From the NCBI GenBank assembly GCA_002049455.2, contig KV919010.1, forward strand, positions 55,738 to 119,737: DNA of 64,000 nt. The letters run 5' to 3'. Every line of letters starts with the position of its first letter. Position 1 is the stretch's first letter. Source of the DNA: Porphyra umbilicalis. Its lineage: Eukaryota; Rhodophyta; Bangiophyceae; Bangiales; Bangiaceae. A program made the translations under genes and the position numbers. Of the stretch, positions 63,516-64,000 are shown piece by piece. The notes beneath the pieces were generated by a model. That model ran no database searches, was not told the origin of the DNA, and was given only the letters and a program-made list of their open reading frames with translations.

Positions 63516-64000
63516 ATGGCTCGCGGATCTTCCTCATCTTCCCCGCTTGACGGGGGCGCTCCTTCGTTTGAGATGCCTGGCACCAGCCGGGTGACGGACG
63601 CGTCACCGGCGGGAGACCCCGGGGCAACACCGTCCTTGGGCGCCGTGGCCCCCGTGGGGGGTGGAAGGGCGGTCCCGGTTGGCGGCGGCGGTGCGGTGGC
63701 GGGTGAGTCGAACTCCGCGCCCGAGGACCCCAGCCGCACGCCGACCACAGGGGCACGTCCTCCTCCCGGCGCGGGACGGACGTCCACGCTGATGGAGCCC
63801 CAGGCAGGGGGTGCGGGGGTTCACCCTTCCCCCCTGGACGGGCAGCGCCTGGAAGGGGCGCCGCCCTTTCGCCCTCCGCAGGTGGACGCGGTGGGCGGTT
63901 CATCAGGAACTTTAGTTGGCGGGACCCCCGCGAGCCGGGGGCCACGTCGATCAATGGACACGCTGTCGCTCGAGGAGGACGAGCGGCAGCGCCGGGAATT
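63516..64000 (+). CDS. Gag-like ORF of the LTR retrotransposon, partial at 3' end
   Basis: The first ATG in a long open frame after the PBS (MARGSSSSSPLDGGAPSFEM) starts 161 codons that are still open at the window end. The N-terminal part is Gly/Pro/Ser/Ala-rich and probably disordered, as is common for the start of gag or gag-pol polyproteins. Near the window edge it becomes acidic and helix-like (SMDTLSLEEDERQRRE). No capsid, protease or polymerase motif is reached, so the call rests on position. Overlapping minus frames are shadows. Confidence 0.65.
   Translation, partial: MARGSSSSSPLDGGAPSFEMPGTSRVTDASPAGDPGATPSLGAVAPVGGGRAVPVGGGGAVAGESNSAPEDPSRTPTTGARPPPGAGRTSTLMEPQAGGAGVHPSPLDGQRLEGAPPFRPPQVDAVGGSSGTLVGGTPASRGPRRSMDTLSLEEDERQRRE

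Larger units (their letters stand above)
62717..64000 (+). mobile_element. 5' part of an LTR retrotransposon, truncated by the window end
   Basis: Consists of a 650-bp 5' LTR (62717-63366), a tRNA-type primer-binding site 2 bp later, an untranslated leader, and the beginning of a gag-like ORF. The LTR belongs to the same family as the solo LTR at 45.7-46.4 kb. The five bases before the LTR are AGGGG; the bases after it do not match them, as expected if the 3' LTR and its target duplication lie beyond the window. It cannot be classed as Ty1/copia or Ty3/gypsy without pol. Confidence 0.88.

Overview
This window looks like nuclear DNA from a GC-rich, transposon-rich eukaryote. The evidence is short GT-AG introns with pyrimidine tracts, a TATA box and an AATAAA signal on one transposase gene, eukaryotic DNA-transposon families (pogo/Tigger, Tc1/mariner-like, PIF/Harbinger, hAT-like, MITEs), an LTR retrotransposon with a tRNA primer-binding site, and an extended PHD finger. 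No operons, tRNAs, rRNAs or CRISPR arrays were seen. The lineage cannot be fixed from the sequence. A GC-rich alga (for example a red alga) or another protist would fit, but that is inference.

Layout. 1.2-3.3 kb: a complete but dead Tigger element (TIRs, TA target duplications, broken transposase). 3.4-7.8 kb: non-coding elements, including a 1,137-bp hAT-like element with an 8-bp target duplication and a MITE nested inside it. 7.8-10.2 kb: degenerate (CCG)n sequence that stays open in many frames. 12-15 kb: a 19-bp minisatellite, a Tc1/mariner-like transposase with two in-frame stops, and nine tandem copies of a ~132-bp unit that may encode a 44-residue Cys-containing repeat. 17-28 kb (mostly minus strand): the most gene-like accessory block. 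It holds two paralogous proteins sharing an unrecognised 12-Cys/His N-terminal domain, an ePHD protein between them, a small hypothetical protein and Ala/Gly-rich arrays. A near-identical 54-bp inverted repeat lies on both sides of a 17.5-kb stretch that contains this block.

32.8-36.5 kb: the two convergent genes of a PIF/Harbinger transposon (Myb/SANT-like protein and DDE nuclease, the latter frameshifted). 37.8-38.1 kb: a tiny two-exon gene. 38.6-39.4 kb: a frameshifted pseudogene. 43-45.3 kb: an intron-containing unknown gene convergent with a near-intact Tc1/mariner-like transposase whose catalytic Glu position is Lys. 45.7-46.4 kb: a solo LTR with a 5-bp target duplication. 47-50 kb: a decayed gene of unknown family. 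51.6-53.1 kb: a 1.42-kb element bounded by 19-bp inverted repeats. 54.9-55.5 kb is an inverted diverged copy of 41.4-42.0 kb. 62.7-64 kb: the 5' end of a related LTR retrotransposon (5' LTR, PBS, start of a gag-like ORF) running off the window.

Functionally the window is a graveyard of selfish elements. The segments that do not reduce to known transposon families are the 17-28 kb zinc-domain block, the 44-residue repeat ORF, the 43-kb gene and the 47-50 kb relic. Many long open frames here are by-products of GC-rich low-complexity DNA and are not annotated. Start codons of several genes cannot be fixed without transcripts; such cases are stated.
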